From Tabrizicola_A sp964393035 (GTDB taxonomy: Bacteria > Pseudomonadota > Alphaproteobacteria > Rhodobacterales > Rhodobacteraceae), in assembly GCA_964393035.1 (NCBI GenBank), contig CAYMRX010000004.1, forward strand, positions 186,001 to 250,000: a stretch of 64,000 bases of DNA, in the 5' to 3' direction. Of this stretch, positions 44,078 to 53,191 are shown one piece after another. The notes below the pieces were generated by a model, which worked only from the letters and a program-made list of their open reading frames with translations, had not been told where the DNA came from and made no database searches. Made by a program: the position numbers and the translations under genes. Each line of letters begins with the position of its first letter. Within the stretch, counting starts at the first letter, position 1.

Positions 44078-44109
44078 CGGGGCCCCAACGCGGGCCCCGT
44101 TTGCGTTTT
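44078..44109 (+). terminator. Terminator after nrdJ
   Basis: CGGGGCCC/GGGCCCCG stem (44078-44085 with 44092-44099) with CAACGC loop, then TTTGCGTTTT. Confidence 0.85.
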
Positions 44110-44160
44110 GGCCCTTGCGCTTGGGGCAGCTTGGGGCAGGGTAGGCCCAAGGAGACTGTC

Positions 44161-46080
44161 ATGGCCCACACGCACAAGCACGACGCGGATCACGGTGAGG
44201 ATCACGGCGAAAGCATGGTGCTGCCCGCCCTTGTGGTCTTGGGCATGGGGGCGGGGCTGGCCGCCCATTTTGCCGGTCGGCATGATCTGGACCTCTGGGG
44301 CTATGGGCTGGTCTATCTGGCGGGGGGCATCCCCTCGGCGGTGGAGGCGCTGCGCGCGCTCCTCCGCGACCGGGTTCTCGACATTGATCTTCTCATGGTG
44401 CTGGCCGCCATCGCCGCTTGGGTTGTGGGGGCGCCGATGGAAGGCGCGATCCTCTTGACGCTGTTCTCCATTTCCGGCGCCTTGGAGCATCGCGCCATGG
44501 GCCGCGCCCGCCGCGCGCTGGAGGCGCTGATGGCGCTCAGGCCGGAAACCGCGCTGTTGCGCGATGGGGCGTGCGTGCGCGAGGTGCCCGCCGCCAGCCT
44601 GACGCCCGGCGATGTGGTGGTGCTGCGCCCCGGCGCACGGGTGCCGGTGGATGGGGTGATCGTTGCAGGGGGGGGCGCATTGGACGAATCCACCCTGACC
44701 GGCGAATCCGAGCCCCGCCACAAGGCAATGGGCGAGGCGCTTTTTGAGGCGACGGTGAACCTTGATGGCGTGCTGGATATGCAGGTGACGCGGGGGCTGG
44801 CCGACAGCACCGTTGCCCGCATGATCCATCTGGTGACCGAGGCGCAGGCCGCCCGCGCACCTTCGGAACGGTTTTCCGAATGGTTCGGCCAGCGTTACAC
44901 CGTGGCGGTCTTGCTGGGGTCTTTGGCCGCATGGGGCGCGATGGTGTGGTGGGGCCAGCCGCAGGAGGACGCGCTTTACCGCGCCGCCACGCTGCTGGTC
45001 GCGGCCAGCCCCTGCGCCATCGTCATTTCGGTGCCCGCCGCCATCCTGTCCGCGCTTTCCGCCGCGGCCCGTGGCGGCGTGTTGTTCAAGGGTGGCGCGG
45101 CCTTGGAAACCTTGGCCGAGGTGAAAAGCTTTGCCTTCGACAAGACCGGCACCCTGACGACGGGCCGCGCCGAGGTTGCCCGCATCGCCGCGCCGGGCCT
45201 GTCGGAGGAGGCTTTCCTGACGCTGGTCGCAGGGCTTGAGGCGCAGTCGGAGCATCCCGTCGCCGCCGCCATTCGCCGCGAAGTTGCCGCCCGGGGGCTG
45301 GTGGTGGCCGAACGCGCCGATGTGCGCAGCCTGCCGTCCGAAGGTATCGCCAGCGGGCAGGGGGATGAAACCCTATGGGCCGGAAATGCGCGTCTTGCCA
45401 AAAGGATGCGGGCCGATCTTCATCTCGGATGGCTGGCGGATTTGCAGGCCGAGGACCGAACCCTGATCTATGTCGGCCAAGGCGCGCAGCTTATTGGCGC
45501 CCTGTCGGTCGCCGATCTGCCGCGCGACACCTCGCGCGCCGCGATTGCCGCCTTGCGCCAAAGCGGCACCACGCTGGCCATGATGACCGGCGACCGCCGC
45601 CCGGTTGCCCTGCGCATTGCTGGAGAGCTGGGCCTGCATGAGGCCGAAACCCATGCCGACCTGCTGCCCGAAGACAAGGTGGCGCTGGTGGCGGATCTGG
45701 CCGCCAAGGGCCGGGTGGCCTTTGTCGGCGACGGGGTGAATGACGCCGCAGCACTGGCCCGCGCCGATCTTGGCATCGCCATGGGGGCCGCGGGCAGCGA
45801 GGTCGCGCTGCAAGCCGCCGATGTGGCGCTGCTGTCCGAGGAGATGACCCAGCTTCCCGCCGCCCACCGCCTTGCCCGCCGCACCCGCGCCATCATCCGC
45901 CAGAACCTTGCCTTTGCCATGGCGGCGATGGCGGTGCTGGTCGTCGGCGCGCTGTTTTACGAACTCCCCCTGCCGATCGCCGTCATCGGCCATGAGGGTG
46001 GCACGCTTCTGGTTGTCCTGAACGGCCTGCGTCTTTTGGTTGATCCGATCCGGCGCGGTGGCCATGCTACTACACCCTGA
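44161..46080 (+). CDS. P1B-4-type heavy-metal efflux ATPase
   Basis: A 639-residue metal-transporting P-type ATPase. The transmembrane metal site motifs are SPC (AASPCAIVISVPAAIL) and HEGGT (VIGHEGGTLLVVLNGLRLL), the pair defining the P1B-4 group (Co, Fe, sometimes Zn). The phosphorylated Asp is in FAFDKTGTLTTG; TGES and GDGVNDAAAL are present. There is no N-terminal HMA domain, but a His-rich tail (His at 3, 5, 7, 11, 15). AAGGAG precedes the ATG at 44161. It leads a run with the tautomerase and SDR genes. Confidence 0.88.
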   Translation: MAHTHKHDADHGEDHGESMVLPALVVLGMGAGLAAHFAGRHDLDLWGYGLVYLAGGIPSAVEALRALLRDRVLDIDLLMVLAAIAAWVVGAPMEGAILLTLFSISGALEHRAMGRARRALEALMALRPETALLRDGACVREVPAASLTPGDVVVLRPGARVPVDGVIVAGGGALDESTLTGESEPRHKAMGEALFEATVNLDGVLDMQVTRGLADSTVARMIHLVTEAQAARAPSERFSEWFGQRYTVAVLLGSLAAWGAMVWWGQPQEDALYRAATLLVAASPCAIVISVPAAILSALSAAARGGVLFKGGAALETLAEVKSFAFDKTGTLTTGRAEVARIAAPGLSEEAFLTLVAGLEAQSEHPVAAAIRREVAARGLVVAERADVRSLPSEGIASGQGDETLWAGNARLAKRMRADLHLGWLADLQAEDRTLIYVGQGAQLIGALSVADLPRDTSRAAIAALRQSGTTLAMMTGDRRPVALRIAGELGLHEAETHADLLPEDKVALVADLAAKGRVAFVGDGVNDAAALARADLGIAMGAAGSEVALQAADVALLSEEMTQLPAAHRLARRTRAIIRQNLAFAMAAMAVLVVGALFYELPLPIAVIGHEGGTLLVVLNGLRLLVDPIRRGGHATTP

Positions 46081-46130
46081 CCCCGAAACTCTTTCCGCAC
46101 GGATGTGCAACAGACCTGAAAGGAATGCCC

Positions 46131-46322
46131 ATGCCCATGATCCGCATCGAAATGTTCGAAGGCCGCACCGAGGCGCAAAAGCGCGCCTGCGCCGAGGCCG
46201 TCACCAAGGCTTGGGCGGAAACCTGCAACGGCAATCCTGACGCCGTGCATGTCGTCTTCACCGATATCGCCAAAAGCGATTGGGCGACGGGCGGCAAGCT
46301 GATGTCGGATGTGCTGAAATAA
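46131..46322 (+). CDS. 4-oxalocrotonate tautomerase family protein
   Basis: A 63-residue tautomerase-fold protein. Catalytic Pro becomes the first residue after Met removal: MPMIRIEMFEGRTEAQKR. The start 46131 is chosen because AAGGA is six bases upstream; the in-frame ATG at 46125 touches that site. VHVVFTDIAKSDWATGG is the second half. The physiological substrate is unknown. It lies 50 bases after the ATPase and four before the SDR gene. Confidence 0.85.
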   Translation: MPMIRIEMFEGRTEAQKRACAEAVTKAWAETCNGNPDAVHVVFTDIAKSDWATGGKLMSDVLK

Positions 46323-46326
46323 ACCC

Positions 46327-47061
46327 ATGCAAAAAACCGCTCTGATCACCGGCGCGGGTGCCGGAATTGGCCGCGCCACCGCCCGCGCCTTGCGCAGCGC
46401 GGGCTGGCGCGTGGCGCTGATGGGCCGCCGCGCAGCCGCCTTGCGCGACACGGCCGAAGGCGAGGATGTGCTGATCCTGCCCGCCGATGTCGGCAATCCG
46501 GCCGAGGTGGAGGCCGCCTTCGCCAGCCTCACCGCCCAATGGGGACGGCTGGACCTGCTATTCAACAACGCAGGGATCGCGGCCAAAGCCGCCCCCTTGG
46601 ATGAAATCCCGGTCGAAGACTGGCTTCAGGTCATGCATACCAATATCTCGGGCATGGTGCTGTGTGCCCGCGCGGCCTTTCATCTGATGCGCTGCCAGTC
46701 GCCGCAAGGCGGGCGCATCATCAACAATGGCTCCATCTCTGCCCATGCGCCGCGGCCCGGTTCGGTGCCCTATACCGTGTCGAAACACGCCGTCACCGGG
46801 CTGACGAAAACCCTTGGCCTTGATGGCCGCGCCTTCAACATCGCCTGCGGTCAGATCGACATCGGCAATGCGCTGACCGAGATGACCCAAGCCTTTCCAG
46901 CGGGCGTGCCGCAGGCCGATGGCAGCATCCGCGCCGAGCCGACGATGGCGGTGGCCGAGGTTGCCGCCGCCGTCCTGCACATGGCAAACCTGCCCCTGTC
47001 AACGAACATCCCGTTCCTGACCATCATGGCGCGCGACATGCCCTTTCTCGGGCGCGGCTGA
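46327..47061 (+). CDS. Short-chain dehydrogenase/reductase
   Basis: A 244-residue SDR. The cofactor site is ALITGAGAGIGRATARALRSAGW, with NNAGIAAKA. The catalytic Ser-Tyr-Lys lie in NNGSISAHAPRPGSVPYTVSKHAVTGLTK. The substrate is unknown. It begins four bases after the tautomerase stop, so the two are almost certainly co-translated. Confidence 0.87.
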   Translation: MQKTALITGAGAGIGRATARALRSAGWRVALMGRRAAALRDTAEGEDVLILPADVGNPAEVEAAFASLTAQWGRLDLLFNNAGIAAKAAPLDEIPVEDWLQVMHTNISGMVLCARAAFHLMRCQSPQGGRIINNGSISAHAPRPGSVPYTVSKHAVTGLTKTLGLDGRAFNIACGQIDIGNALTEMTQAFPAGVPQADGSIRAEPTMAVAEVAAAVLHMANLPLSTNIPFLTIMARDMPFLGRG

Positions 47062-47066
47062 TGCCT

Positions 47067-47105
47067 TCAATATGGCCTGAATATCCCCGCTGGGGGCCAA
47101 CCCGG
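47067..47105 (-). repeat. Degenerate copy of the intergenic GC-rich repeat
   Basis: Read on the minus strand, the segment keeps GGGGATATTCAGGCCATATTGAA, comparable with the conserved tail GGGGTATTTTGGCCAAGATG of the copies at 58685 and 61932. It lies after the SDR stop. Confidence 0.35.
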
Positions 47106-47160
47106 CCAGACCAGACGGCAAAGCCGGGCCATATGGCCGCCACAGATGCCGGGTGGGGGG

Positions 47161-47532
47161 CTACGCGGTCTTTACCGGGCCGGGGGTGCAGAACAGGTCG
47201 TAGACCCGCTCCATGATGGCGCCCGCCTTGGGGTCCTTGATCGAGTAATAGATCGCCTTGCCATCGCGCCGGGCCGCCACCAGCCCCTCGGCGCGCAGCC
47301 GGGCCAATTGCTGGCTGACCGCCGCCTGCCGCGCGCCCAGACGCGCCTCCAGCTCTGTCACGGATTTCTCGCCCGAGGACAGATGGCACAGGATCATCAA
47401 GCGCCCCTCATGGCTGAGCGCCTTCAGAAAGGTCGCGGCTTCGGCGGCGCGGGCGGCCATTTCATCGGGTGGCAAGGTCACGCAGCCCACCGCCTCACCG
47501 GGGTCCATCGCCTGTTTGCCGAGTGCAACCAT
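47161..47532 (-). CDS. sqrR: ArsR-family repressor of the SqrR/BigR persulfide-sensing type
   Basis: A 123-residue winged-helix regulator. Helix-turn-helix: SVTELEARLGARQAAVSQQLARLRAEGLV. Three Cys stand at 17, 49 (LMILCHLSSGE) and 115 (YDLFC). Spacings of 32 and 66 equal those of C9, C41 and C107 in Rhodobacter capsulatus SqrR, whose C41-C107 pair senses per/polysulfides. Using the inner ATG at 47508 would give exactly 9/41/107, but 47532 has the better ribosome site (GAAGG). Divergent from the PHP gene; no sulfide quinone reductase nearby. Confidence 0.82.
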   Translation of the reverse strand: MVALGKQAMDPGEAVGCVTLPPDEMAARAAEAATFLKALSHEGRLMILCHLSSGEKSVTELEARLGARQAAVSQQLARLRAEGLVAARRDGKAIYYSIKDPKAGAIMERVYDLFCTPGPVKTA

Positions 47533-47634
47533 CGTTTCCAGCCTTCTTCGCCTGTCGGCTTTGGGATAGCACAGCTTTCGTGCCGTTGCGATAGTGCGCA
47601 GCAAGCCAAGCGGGATTTCCCCGCCAAGGAGAGC

Positions 47635-48597
47635 ATGTTGACCCATCAGGACCCCGCCTTTCCCGCCAAGGGCCGTTTCTGGCGTGGCAATCTGCACACC
47701 CATTCGACGCGCTCGGACGGGGTGCTGTCGCCCGAGGAGGTCTGCCGTCGCTACAAGGCCGAGGGCTATGATTTCATCGCGCTGACCGACCATTTCATCG
47801 GGGCTTACGGCTATCCGATTGTCGATACCGTGCCGATGCGGGATGCCGGGTTTACCACCATCCTTGGGGCGGAACTGCATTCCGGCGCCATGGCGAATGG
47901 CGAGCTGTGGCATATTCTTGCGGTCGGCCTGCCGGCGGATTTCGCCCCGTCAAACTCTCCAAGTTTCATTCCGGTGGCCGGGCAGGAAACCGGCCCCGAG
48001 ATCGCCGCCCGCGCGGTGGCGGCGGGGGCCTTTGTCGCCATTGCGCATCCGCAATGGTCGGGCCTCACCCTGGCCGATGCCCGCATGATCAGCGCCGCCC
48101 ATGCGGTCGAGATTTACAATCACGGCTGTGCCATGGGCTGCGACCGCGCGGATGGCGCGGCGATTGCGGATCTGCTCTTGACCGAGGGGCGCCGCCTGAC
48201 GCTGATTGCCACGGATGACGCGCATTTTTCCGAGCCGGACCATTTTGGCGGCTGGGTCATGGTGAAAGCCGAGGAAAACACGCCGGAGGCCCTGCTGACG
48301 GCCCTGAAGGCGGGGCATTTCTATTCCAGCCAAGGCCCGGAATTGCGCGATGTGCGCATCGAGGCGGGCAAGTTGATCGTGGAAAGCTCTGCCGTGGTGT
48401 CGGTGGTGGCGCTTGGCCATGGCACCGGGGCAAAGGCGGTGCATGGGGCTTCGATGACCCGCACCGAGGTGCCGTTGGAGCGGCTGAACAACTCGCCTTG
48501 GGTGCGGGCGGCGGTGATTGACGCCGCCGGCAAGCGCGCGTGGTCAAACCCGATCTGGCTGGGCGCACAGGGCAAGAACCCGCGCGTGGCCGGATAG
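47635..48597 (+). CDS. PHP-domain metallohydrolase, CehA/McbA-like
   Basis: A 320-residue protein with the PHP metal-site pattern: WRGNLHTHSTRSDGVLSPEE, FIALTDHFIG, GAELHSG, IAHPQWSG and LIATDDAHF. The order fits the CehA/McbA subgroup of phosphoesterase-like hydrolases with two or three metals. The substrate is unknown. AAGGAG precedes the ATG at 47635. It is divergent from sqrR across 102 bases, so it is a candidate target of that regulator. Confidence 0.8.
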   Translation: MLTHQDPAFPAKGRFWRGNLHTHSTRSDGVLSPEEVCRRYKAEGYDFIALTDHFIGAYGYPIVDTVPMRDAGFTTILGAELHSGAMANGELWHILAVGLPADFAPSNSPSFIPVAGQETGPEIAARAVAAGAFVAIAHPQWSGLTLADARMISAAHAVEIYNHGCAMGCDRADGAAIADLLLTEGRRLTLIATDDAHFSEPDHFGGWVMVKAEENTPEALLTALKAGHFYSSQGPELRDVRIEAGKLIVESSAVVSVVALGHGTGAKAVHGASMTRTEVPLERLNNSPWVRAAVIDAAGKRAWSNPIWLGAQGKNPRVAG

Positions 48598-48620
48598 GGC
48601 GCGCGGGCTTTGCGGGAAGG

Positions 48621-48669
48621 ACCGGGGGCCAGCCCCCGGACCCCCGGGATATTTGGACCAAGATAAAGG
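48621..48669 (+). repeat. Intergenic GC-rich repeat copy
   Basis: CCGGGGGC/GCCCCCGG stem around CA, then CCCCCGGGATATTTGGACCA and AGATAAAGG. It lies between the convergent PHP and hutU genes and matches the copies at 58685 and 61932 with a few changes. Confidence 0.7.
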
Positions 48670-50352
48670 TCAGTTGCCGAGGATGCCCGGCAAACGCAGG
48701 TTCATGGCCTTGGCGTGATCGTGTGCGATGTCATAGCCCGCATCCGCATGGCGCATGACGCCGGTGGCCGGGTCGTTCCACAGCACATTGTTGAGGCGAC
48801 GGGCGGCATCTTCGGTGCCGTCGGCGACGATCACCATGCCGGAGTGCTGCGAAAAGCCCATGCCGACGCCGCCGCCGTGGTGCAAGGAAACCCAGGTCGC
48901 GCCGCTTGCGGTGTTCAAGAGCGCGTTCAGCAAGGGCCAGTCGGAAACCGCATCCGAGCCGTCCATCATGGCTTCCGTCTCACGGTTGGGCGAGGCGACC
49001 GAGCCGGAATCGAGATGGTCGCGGCCGATGACGATCGGGGCTTTGAGTTCGCCCGATTTCACCATCTCGTTGAACATCAGCCCGGCGCGGTGACGGTCAC
49101 CCAGACCGATCCAGCAGATGCGGGCGGGCAGGCCCTGAAACGCGATGCGTTCCCCGGCCATGTCGAGCCAGCGGTGGAGATGCGCGTTGTCGGGGAACAG
49201 CTTCTTCATCGCCGCATCGGTTTTGCGGATATCTTCCGGGTCGCCCGACAGCGCGCACCAGCGGAAGGGGCCGATGCCCTTGCAGAACAGGGGGCGGATA
49301 TAGGCGGGCACAAAGCCGGGGAAGGCGAAGGCGTCTTCCAGCCCCTCGTCCAGCGCCACCTGCCGGATGTTGTTGCCGTAATCCAGCGTCGGCACACCGG
49401 CGTTCCAGAAATCGACCATGGCCGCGACATGGGTGCGCATCGAGGCGCGGGCGGCTTTTTCCACCGCCTTCGGGTCGGTTTCCTGCTTGGCGCGCCATTC
49501 GGCCACGGTCCAGCCCTGCGGCAGGTAGCCATGCAAGGGGTCATGGGCCGAGGTCTGGTCGGTCACGATGTCGGGGCGATGGCCGCCCGCCTTCATGCGC
49601 TTGACCAGTTCGGGGAAGACATCGGCGGCATTGCCCAGCAGGCCGACCGATTTCGCCTCGCCCTTGGCGGTCCATTCGTCGATCAGGGCAAGGGCTTCGT
49701 CCAGGGTCTTGGCCTTGGCGTCGAGATAGCGGGTGCGGATGCGGAAATCGATCCGCGTCTCGTCGCATTCCACGGCCAGACAGCAGGCCCCGGCCATGAC
49801 GGCTGCCAAGGGTTGCGCGCCGCCCATGCCACCAAGGCCGCCGGTCAGAATCCATTTGCCCTTCAGGTCGCCGCCGTAATGCTGACGGCCCGCCTCGGCA
49901 AAGGTTTCATAGGTGCCTTGCACGATGCCTTGGGTGCCGATGTAGATCCACGACCCGGCCGTCATCTGGCCATACATCGCCAGACCCTTTTTATCCAGCT
50001 CGTTGAAATGCTCCCATGTCGCCCAATGCGGCACGAGGTTGGAGTTGGCGATCAGCACGCGCGGCGCGTCCTTGTGGGTGCGGAACACGCCGACCGGCTT
50101 GCCGGATTGCACCATCAGGGTTTCGTCGTCGTTCAGGGTTTTCAGCGTGGCGACGATGCGGTCGAAATCCTCCCATGTGCGGGCGGCGCGGCCGATGCCG
50201 CCATACACCACCAGCTCATGCGGGTTTTCGGCCACATCGGGGTGCAGGTTGTTCATCAGCATCCGCATCGCGGCCTCGGTCAGCCAGGATTTGGCGGTGA
50301 TTTCGGTGCCGGTTGCGGGGTAGATGTCGCGGGTGTTGTGACGGGTGTTCAT
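48670..50352 (-). CDS. hutU: Urocanate hydratase
   Basis: Second step of histidine degradation (urocanate to imidazolonepropionate), NAD-dependent, 560 residues. It has TGTEITAKSWLTEAAMRMLMNNLHPDVAENP at the N-terminus, YGGIGRAARTWEDFD, LTGGLGGMGGAQPLAAVMAG (NAD site) and DQTSAHDPLHGYLPQGWT. SGDPEDIRKTDAA and GLPARICWIGLGDR are also typical. It is last in the run hutI-hutH-hutU, 24 bases after hutH. Confidence 0.97.
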   Translation of the reverse strand: MNTRHNTRDIYPATGTEITAKSWLTEAAMRMLMNNLHPDVAENPHELVVYGGIGRAARTWEDFDRIVATLKTLNDDETLMVQSGKPVGVFRTHKDAPRVLIANSNLVPHWATWEHFNELDKKGLAMYGQMTAGSWIYIGTQGIVQGTYETFAEAGRQHYGGDLKGKWILTGGLGGMGGAQPLAAVMAGACCLAVECDETRIDFRIRTRYLDAKAKTLDEALALIDEWTAKGEAKSVGLLGNAADVFPELVKRMKAGGHRPDIVTDQTSAHDPLHGYLPQGWTVAEWRAKQETDPKAVEKAARASMRTHVAAMVDFWNAGVPTLDYGNNIRQVALDEGLEDAFAFPGFVPAYIRPLFCKGIGPFRWCALSGDPEDIRKTDAAMKKLFPDNAHLHRWLDMAGERIAFQGLPARICWIGLGDRHRAGLMFNEMVKSGELKAPIVIGRDHLDSGSVASPNRETEAMMDGSDAVSDWPLLNALLNTASGATWVSLHHGGGVGMGFSQHSGMVIVADGTEDAARRLNNVLWNDPATGVMRHADAGYDIAHDHAKAMNLRLPGILGN

Positions 50353-50376
50353 GGGAACCTCGGAAGAAAAGGGCCG

Positions 50377-51930
50377 TCAGACGGCGAGTTGCGGCATGGG
50401 GGTGGCGGTGGCGGCGGTCAGGGCGCCATTGCCAATGAGACGGGCGGCGGTGGCGATGTCGTCGGCCATGTAGCGGTCATCGCCCATGGTGGCGACATCG
50501 GCGCGCAGGCGGGCAACGGCCGCTTGCAGCGGGGTCGAGGTGGGCAGGGGCGCGCGGAACTCGATGCCTTGGGCGGCGCAAAGTGCCTCGACGCCAAGGA
50601 TCACATTGAGGTTCGCCACCATCCGGCCCAGACGGCGCGCGCCATGGGCGGCCATGGACACATGGTCTTCCTGGTTGGCCGATGTGGGGGTGCTGTCGAT
50701 CACCGTCGGATGCGCCATGTGTTTGTTTTCAGACATCAAAGCGGCGGTGGTCACTTCGGCGATCATGAAGCCGGAGTTGAGGCCGGGCTTTGGCGTCAGG
50801 AAGGCCGGCAGGTCAAAGGACAGCACCGGATCGACCATCAGCGCGATGCGGCGTTGGGCGATGGCACCGATTTCCGAAAGCGCCATGGCGATCATGTCGG
50901 CGGCGAAGCCCACGGGTTCAGCGTGGAAGTTGCCGCCCGAAACGATCAGCCCGGCCTCGGTCAGCACGAGGGGGTTGTCGGTGGCGGCATTGGCCTCGAT
51001 TTCCAGCGTGCGGGCGGCTTGGCGCAGGACGTCCATGGCCGCACCCGTGACCTGCGGCTGGCAGCGGATGCAGTAGGGGTCTTGCACGCGGCTGTCGCCG
51101 ATCCGGTGGCTTTCGCGGATCACCGAGCCATCAAGCAGCGCGCGCAGGGCGGCGGCGGCCTCGATCTGGCCGGGGTGGCCGCGCAGGGAGTGGATTTCGG
51201 GTTGCAGCGGCGCGGTGGAGCCCATGATGGCATCGGTCGACAGGGCGCTGGTCAGCAGGGCGGCCTGCGCGGCGTTCCAGCCATCAAACAGGCCCGCAAG
51301 GGCATAGGCGGTGGAAAACTGGGTGCCGTTGATAAGGGCAAGACCCTCTTTCGCGCCAAGTTCAATCGGAGAAAGTCCTGCGTCTTTAAGGGCTTCTGCG
51401 GCGTTCTTGATATGGTCTTTGAACTCTGCCTGACCATGGCCCAGCATGGCAGCGGTCATATGGGCCAAGGGGGCAAGATCGCCCGAGGCCCCGACCGAGC
51501 CTTGTGCCGGGATCACCGGGGTGACGCCTTTTTCCAGCATGGCTTCCAAAAGCGCGATGACCTCGTGCCGGACGCCCGAGGCGCCACGGCCCAGCGACAG
51601 AAGTTTCAGCACCATCATCAGCCGCGCCGTGGCGCGGGGCATGGGTTCACCGACACCGCAGCAATGGCTGAGGATCAGGTTTTTCTGAAGGGTTGCCGTA
51701 TCTTCCACCGCGATCTTGATCGAGGCGAGTTTGCCAAACCCGGTGTTCACGCCATAGACGGCCTCAGACCCCGTGGCGGCGGCATGGATCATTCCGGCGG
51801 CGCGGTCGATGCCGGCGCGGGCCGAAGGGTGCAGCTTGGCCGGGGCCTCGTTGCGCCAGATATGTTCGAGTTGGGCAAGGGTTGCCTCGCCGGGAACCAG
51901 AATTTCGGGGATCAGGGTTTCAGGCGTCAA
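50377..51930 (-). CDS. hutH: Histidine ammonia-lyase
   Basis: First step of histidine degradation, releasing ammonia and urocanate; 517 residues. The Ala-Ser-Gly that forms the MIO cofactor is in GSVGASGDLAPLAHM. YGVNTGFGKLASI, LINGTQFSTAYAL and RVQDPYCIRCQPQV are conserved. The start is TTG at 51930, five bases after GGAGG and 11 bases inside the end of hutI, which fixes the usual N-terminus; no ATG is placed better. Confidence 0.95.
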   Translation of the reverse strand: MTPETLIPEILVPGEATLAQLEHIWRNEAPAKLHPSARAGIDRAAGMIHAAATGSEAVYGVNTGFGKLASIKIAVEDTATLQKNLILSHCCGVGEPMPRATARLMMVLKLLSLGRGASGVRHEVIALLEAMLEKGVTPVIPAQGSVGASGDLAPLAHMTAAMLGHGQAEFKDHIKNAAEALKDAGLSPIELGAKEGLALINGTQFSTAYALAGLFDGWNAAQAALLTSALSTDAIMGSTAPLQPEIHSLRGHPGQIEAAAALRALLDGSVIRESHRIGDSRVQDPYCIRCQPQVTGAAMDVLRQAARTLEIEANAATDNPLVLTEAGLIVSGGNFHAEPVGFAADMIAMALSEIGAIAQRRIALMVDPVLSFDLPAFLTPKPGLNSGFMIAEVTTAALMSENKHMAHPTVIDSTPTSANQEDHVSMAAHGARRLGRMVANLNVILGVEALCAAQGIEFRAPLPTSTPLQAAVARLRADVATMGDDRYMADDIATAARLIGNGALTAATATPMPQLAV

Positions 51931-53119
51931 GACGGCCTCCGAAGATGCGGGTGTGAAGGGGGGTTGCCCCGATGCGATAGGAAAGTTCGGCCGGGTGGGT
52001 GGCATCCCACAGGCAAAGATCGGCCAATTGGCCGGGCGCGATGGCGCCGCGATCGGCAAGGCCAAGCGCGCGGGCGGCGTGGCATGTGGTGCCTTGCAGC
52101 GCCTCGAGCGGGGTCATGCGGAAAAGCGTGCAGGCCATGTTCATCGACAGGGGCAGGCTGGCCACGGGCGAGGAGCCGGGGTTGAAATCGGTGGCCACCG
52201 CCATCGCCACGCCCGCCGTGCGGAAGGCCGCGATGGGGGGGCTTTGGGTTTCGCGCAGGGTATAAAAGGCGCCGGGCAGGATGACGGCGACAGAACCGGC
52301 GGCGGCCATCGCCGCAACCCCGTCCGGGCCGATGTATTCCACATGGTCGCAAGACATCGCGCCCATGCGGGCGGCAAGGATGGCGCCTTTCAGGTCGGAC
52401 AATTGTTCGGCATGAAGTTTGATCGGCAGCCCAAGGGCAAGCGCGGCCTGAAACAGGCGCTCCACCTGCGCGGGCGAAAAGGCGATGCCCTCGCAAAAGG
52501 CGTCAACGGCGTCGATCAGATTTTCGGCATGGGCGGCGTGCAACGAGGGGATGGCCACCTCGTCGATATAGGCGTCAGCGCGGCCCTTGTATTCGGGGGG
52601 GATGGCATGGGCGGCAAGGTGGGTGGTGATCACGCGCAAGGGGCGGTGCTGGGCGATGCGGCGGGCCACGCGCAGCATTTTCAACTCGTCCTCGACGGTC
52701 AGGCCATAGCCGGATTTCACTTCGATCGTGGTGGCGCCTGCGGCGATCATCAGGTCGGCGCGGGCCAAGGCCGAGGCCAGAAGTTCGGCCTCTGACGCGG
52801 CGCGGGTGGCGGTGACGGTTGACAGGATGCCGCCCCCGGCGCGGGCGACCTCCTCATAGCTTGCGCCGTTCAGGCGCATTTCGAATTCAACCGCGCGATG
52901 GCCGCCAAAAACGATATGGCTGTGACAATCGACAAGACCGGGGGTCAGCAGGCGGCCGCCGCAATCCTGTGTGGGCAGGGTTTGCCACTGCGCCGGAATA
53001 TTGGACGTCTGTCCAACCCACAGAATCTGTTCGCCTTCCGCCACCACGGCGCCGTCTTCGATCAGGCCATAATCGCCCACCATGGTGGCAATCGTGGCAT
53101 GGGTGAGGAGAATCGCCAT
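51920..53119 (-). CDS. hutI: Imidazolonepropionase
   Basis: Third step, hydrolysing imidazolonepropionate to formiminoglutamate; 399 residues, amidohydrolase superfamily. Metal ligands are in LVDCHSHIVFGGHRAVEFEMR and LHAEQLS, and ATDFNPGSSPVASLPLSMNMACTLFRMTPLEAL is the family end. The ATG at 53119 is chosen for the canonical MAILLTHATIATM; longer upstream frames run antisense to hutF. It is first in hutI-hutH-hutU and divergent from hutF over a shared operator region. Confidence 0.96.
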   Translation of the reverse strand: MAILLTHATIATMVGDYGLIEDGAVVAEGEQILWVGQTSNIPAQWQTLPTQDCGGRLLTPGLVDCHSHIVFGGHRAVEFEMRLNGASYEEVARAGGGILSTVTATRAASEAELLASALARADLMIAAGATTIEVKSGYGLTVEDELKMLRVARRIAQHRPLRVITTHLAAHAIPPEYKGRADAYIDEVAIPSLHAAHAENLIDAVDAFCEGIAFSPAQVERLFQAALALGLPIKLHAEQLSDLKGAILAARMGAMSCDHVEYIGPDGVAAMAAAGSVAVILPGAFYTLRETQSPPIAAFRTAGVAMAVATDFNPGSSPVASLPLSMNMACTLFRMTPLEALQGTTCHAARALGLADRGAIAPGQLADLCLWDATHPAELSYRIGATPLHTRIFGGRLDA

Positions 53120-53151
53120 TTGGCTTGCCTTTTGTCTACACTTGGGTCTAA

Positions 53152-53165
53152 TATGTATGCACATA
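53152..53165. promoter_or_regulatory. HutC-type operator between hutI and hutF
   Basis: TATGTATGCACATA, with TATGT and ACATA arms, is a near palindrome of the kind bound by GntR/HutC regulators. It lies in the 72-base gap of the divergent hut genes and could control both directions. Confidence 0.55.
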
Positions 53166-53191
53166 ATAATTCTGTCAAGACGAGGCCGCCA

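Noticed and set aside
48715..52185. 1156-codon open frame on the plus strand over hutU and hutH
   Set aside because: An antisense shadow: both hut genes are full-length and motif-complete on the other strand.
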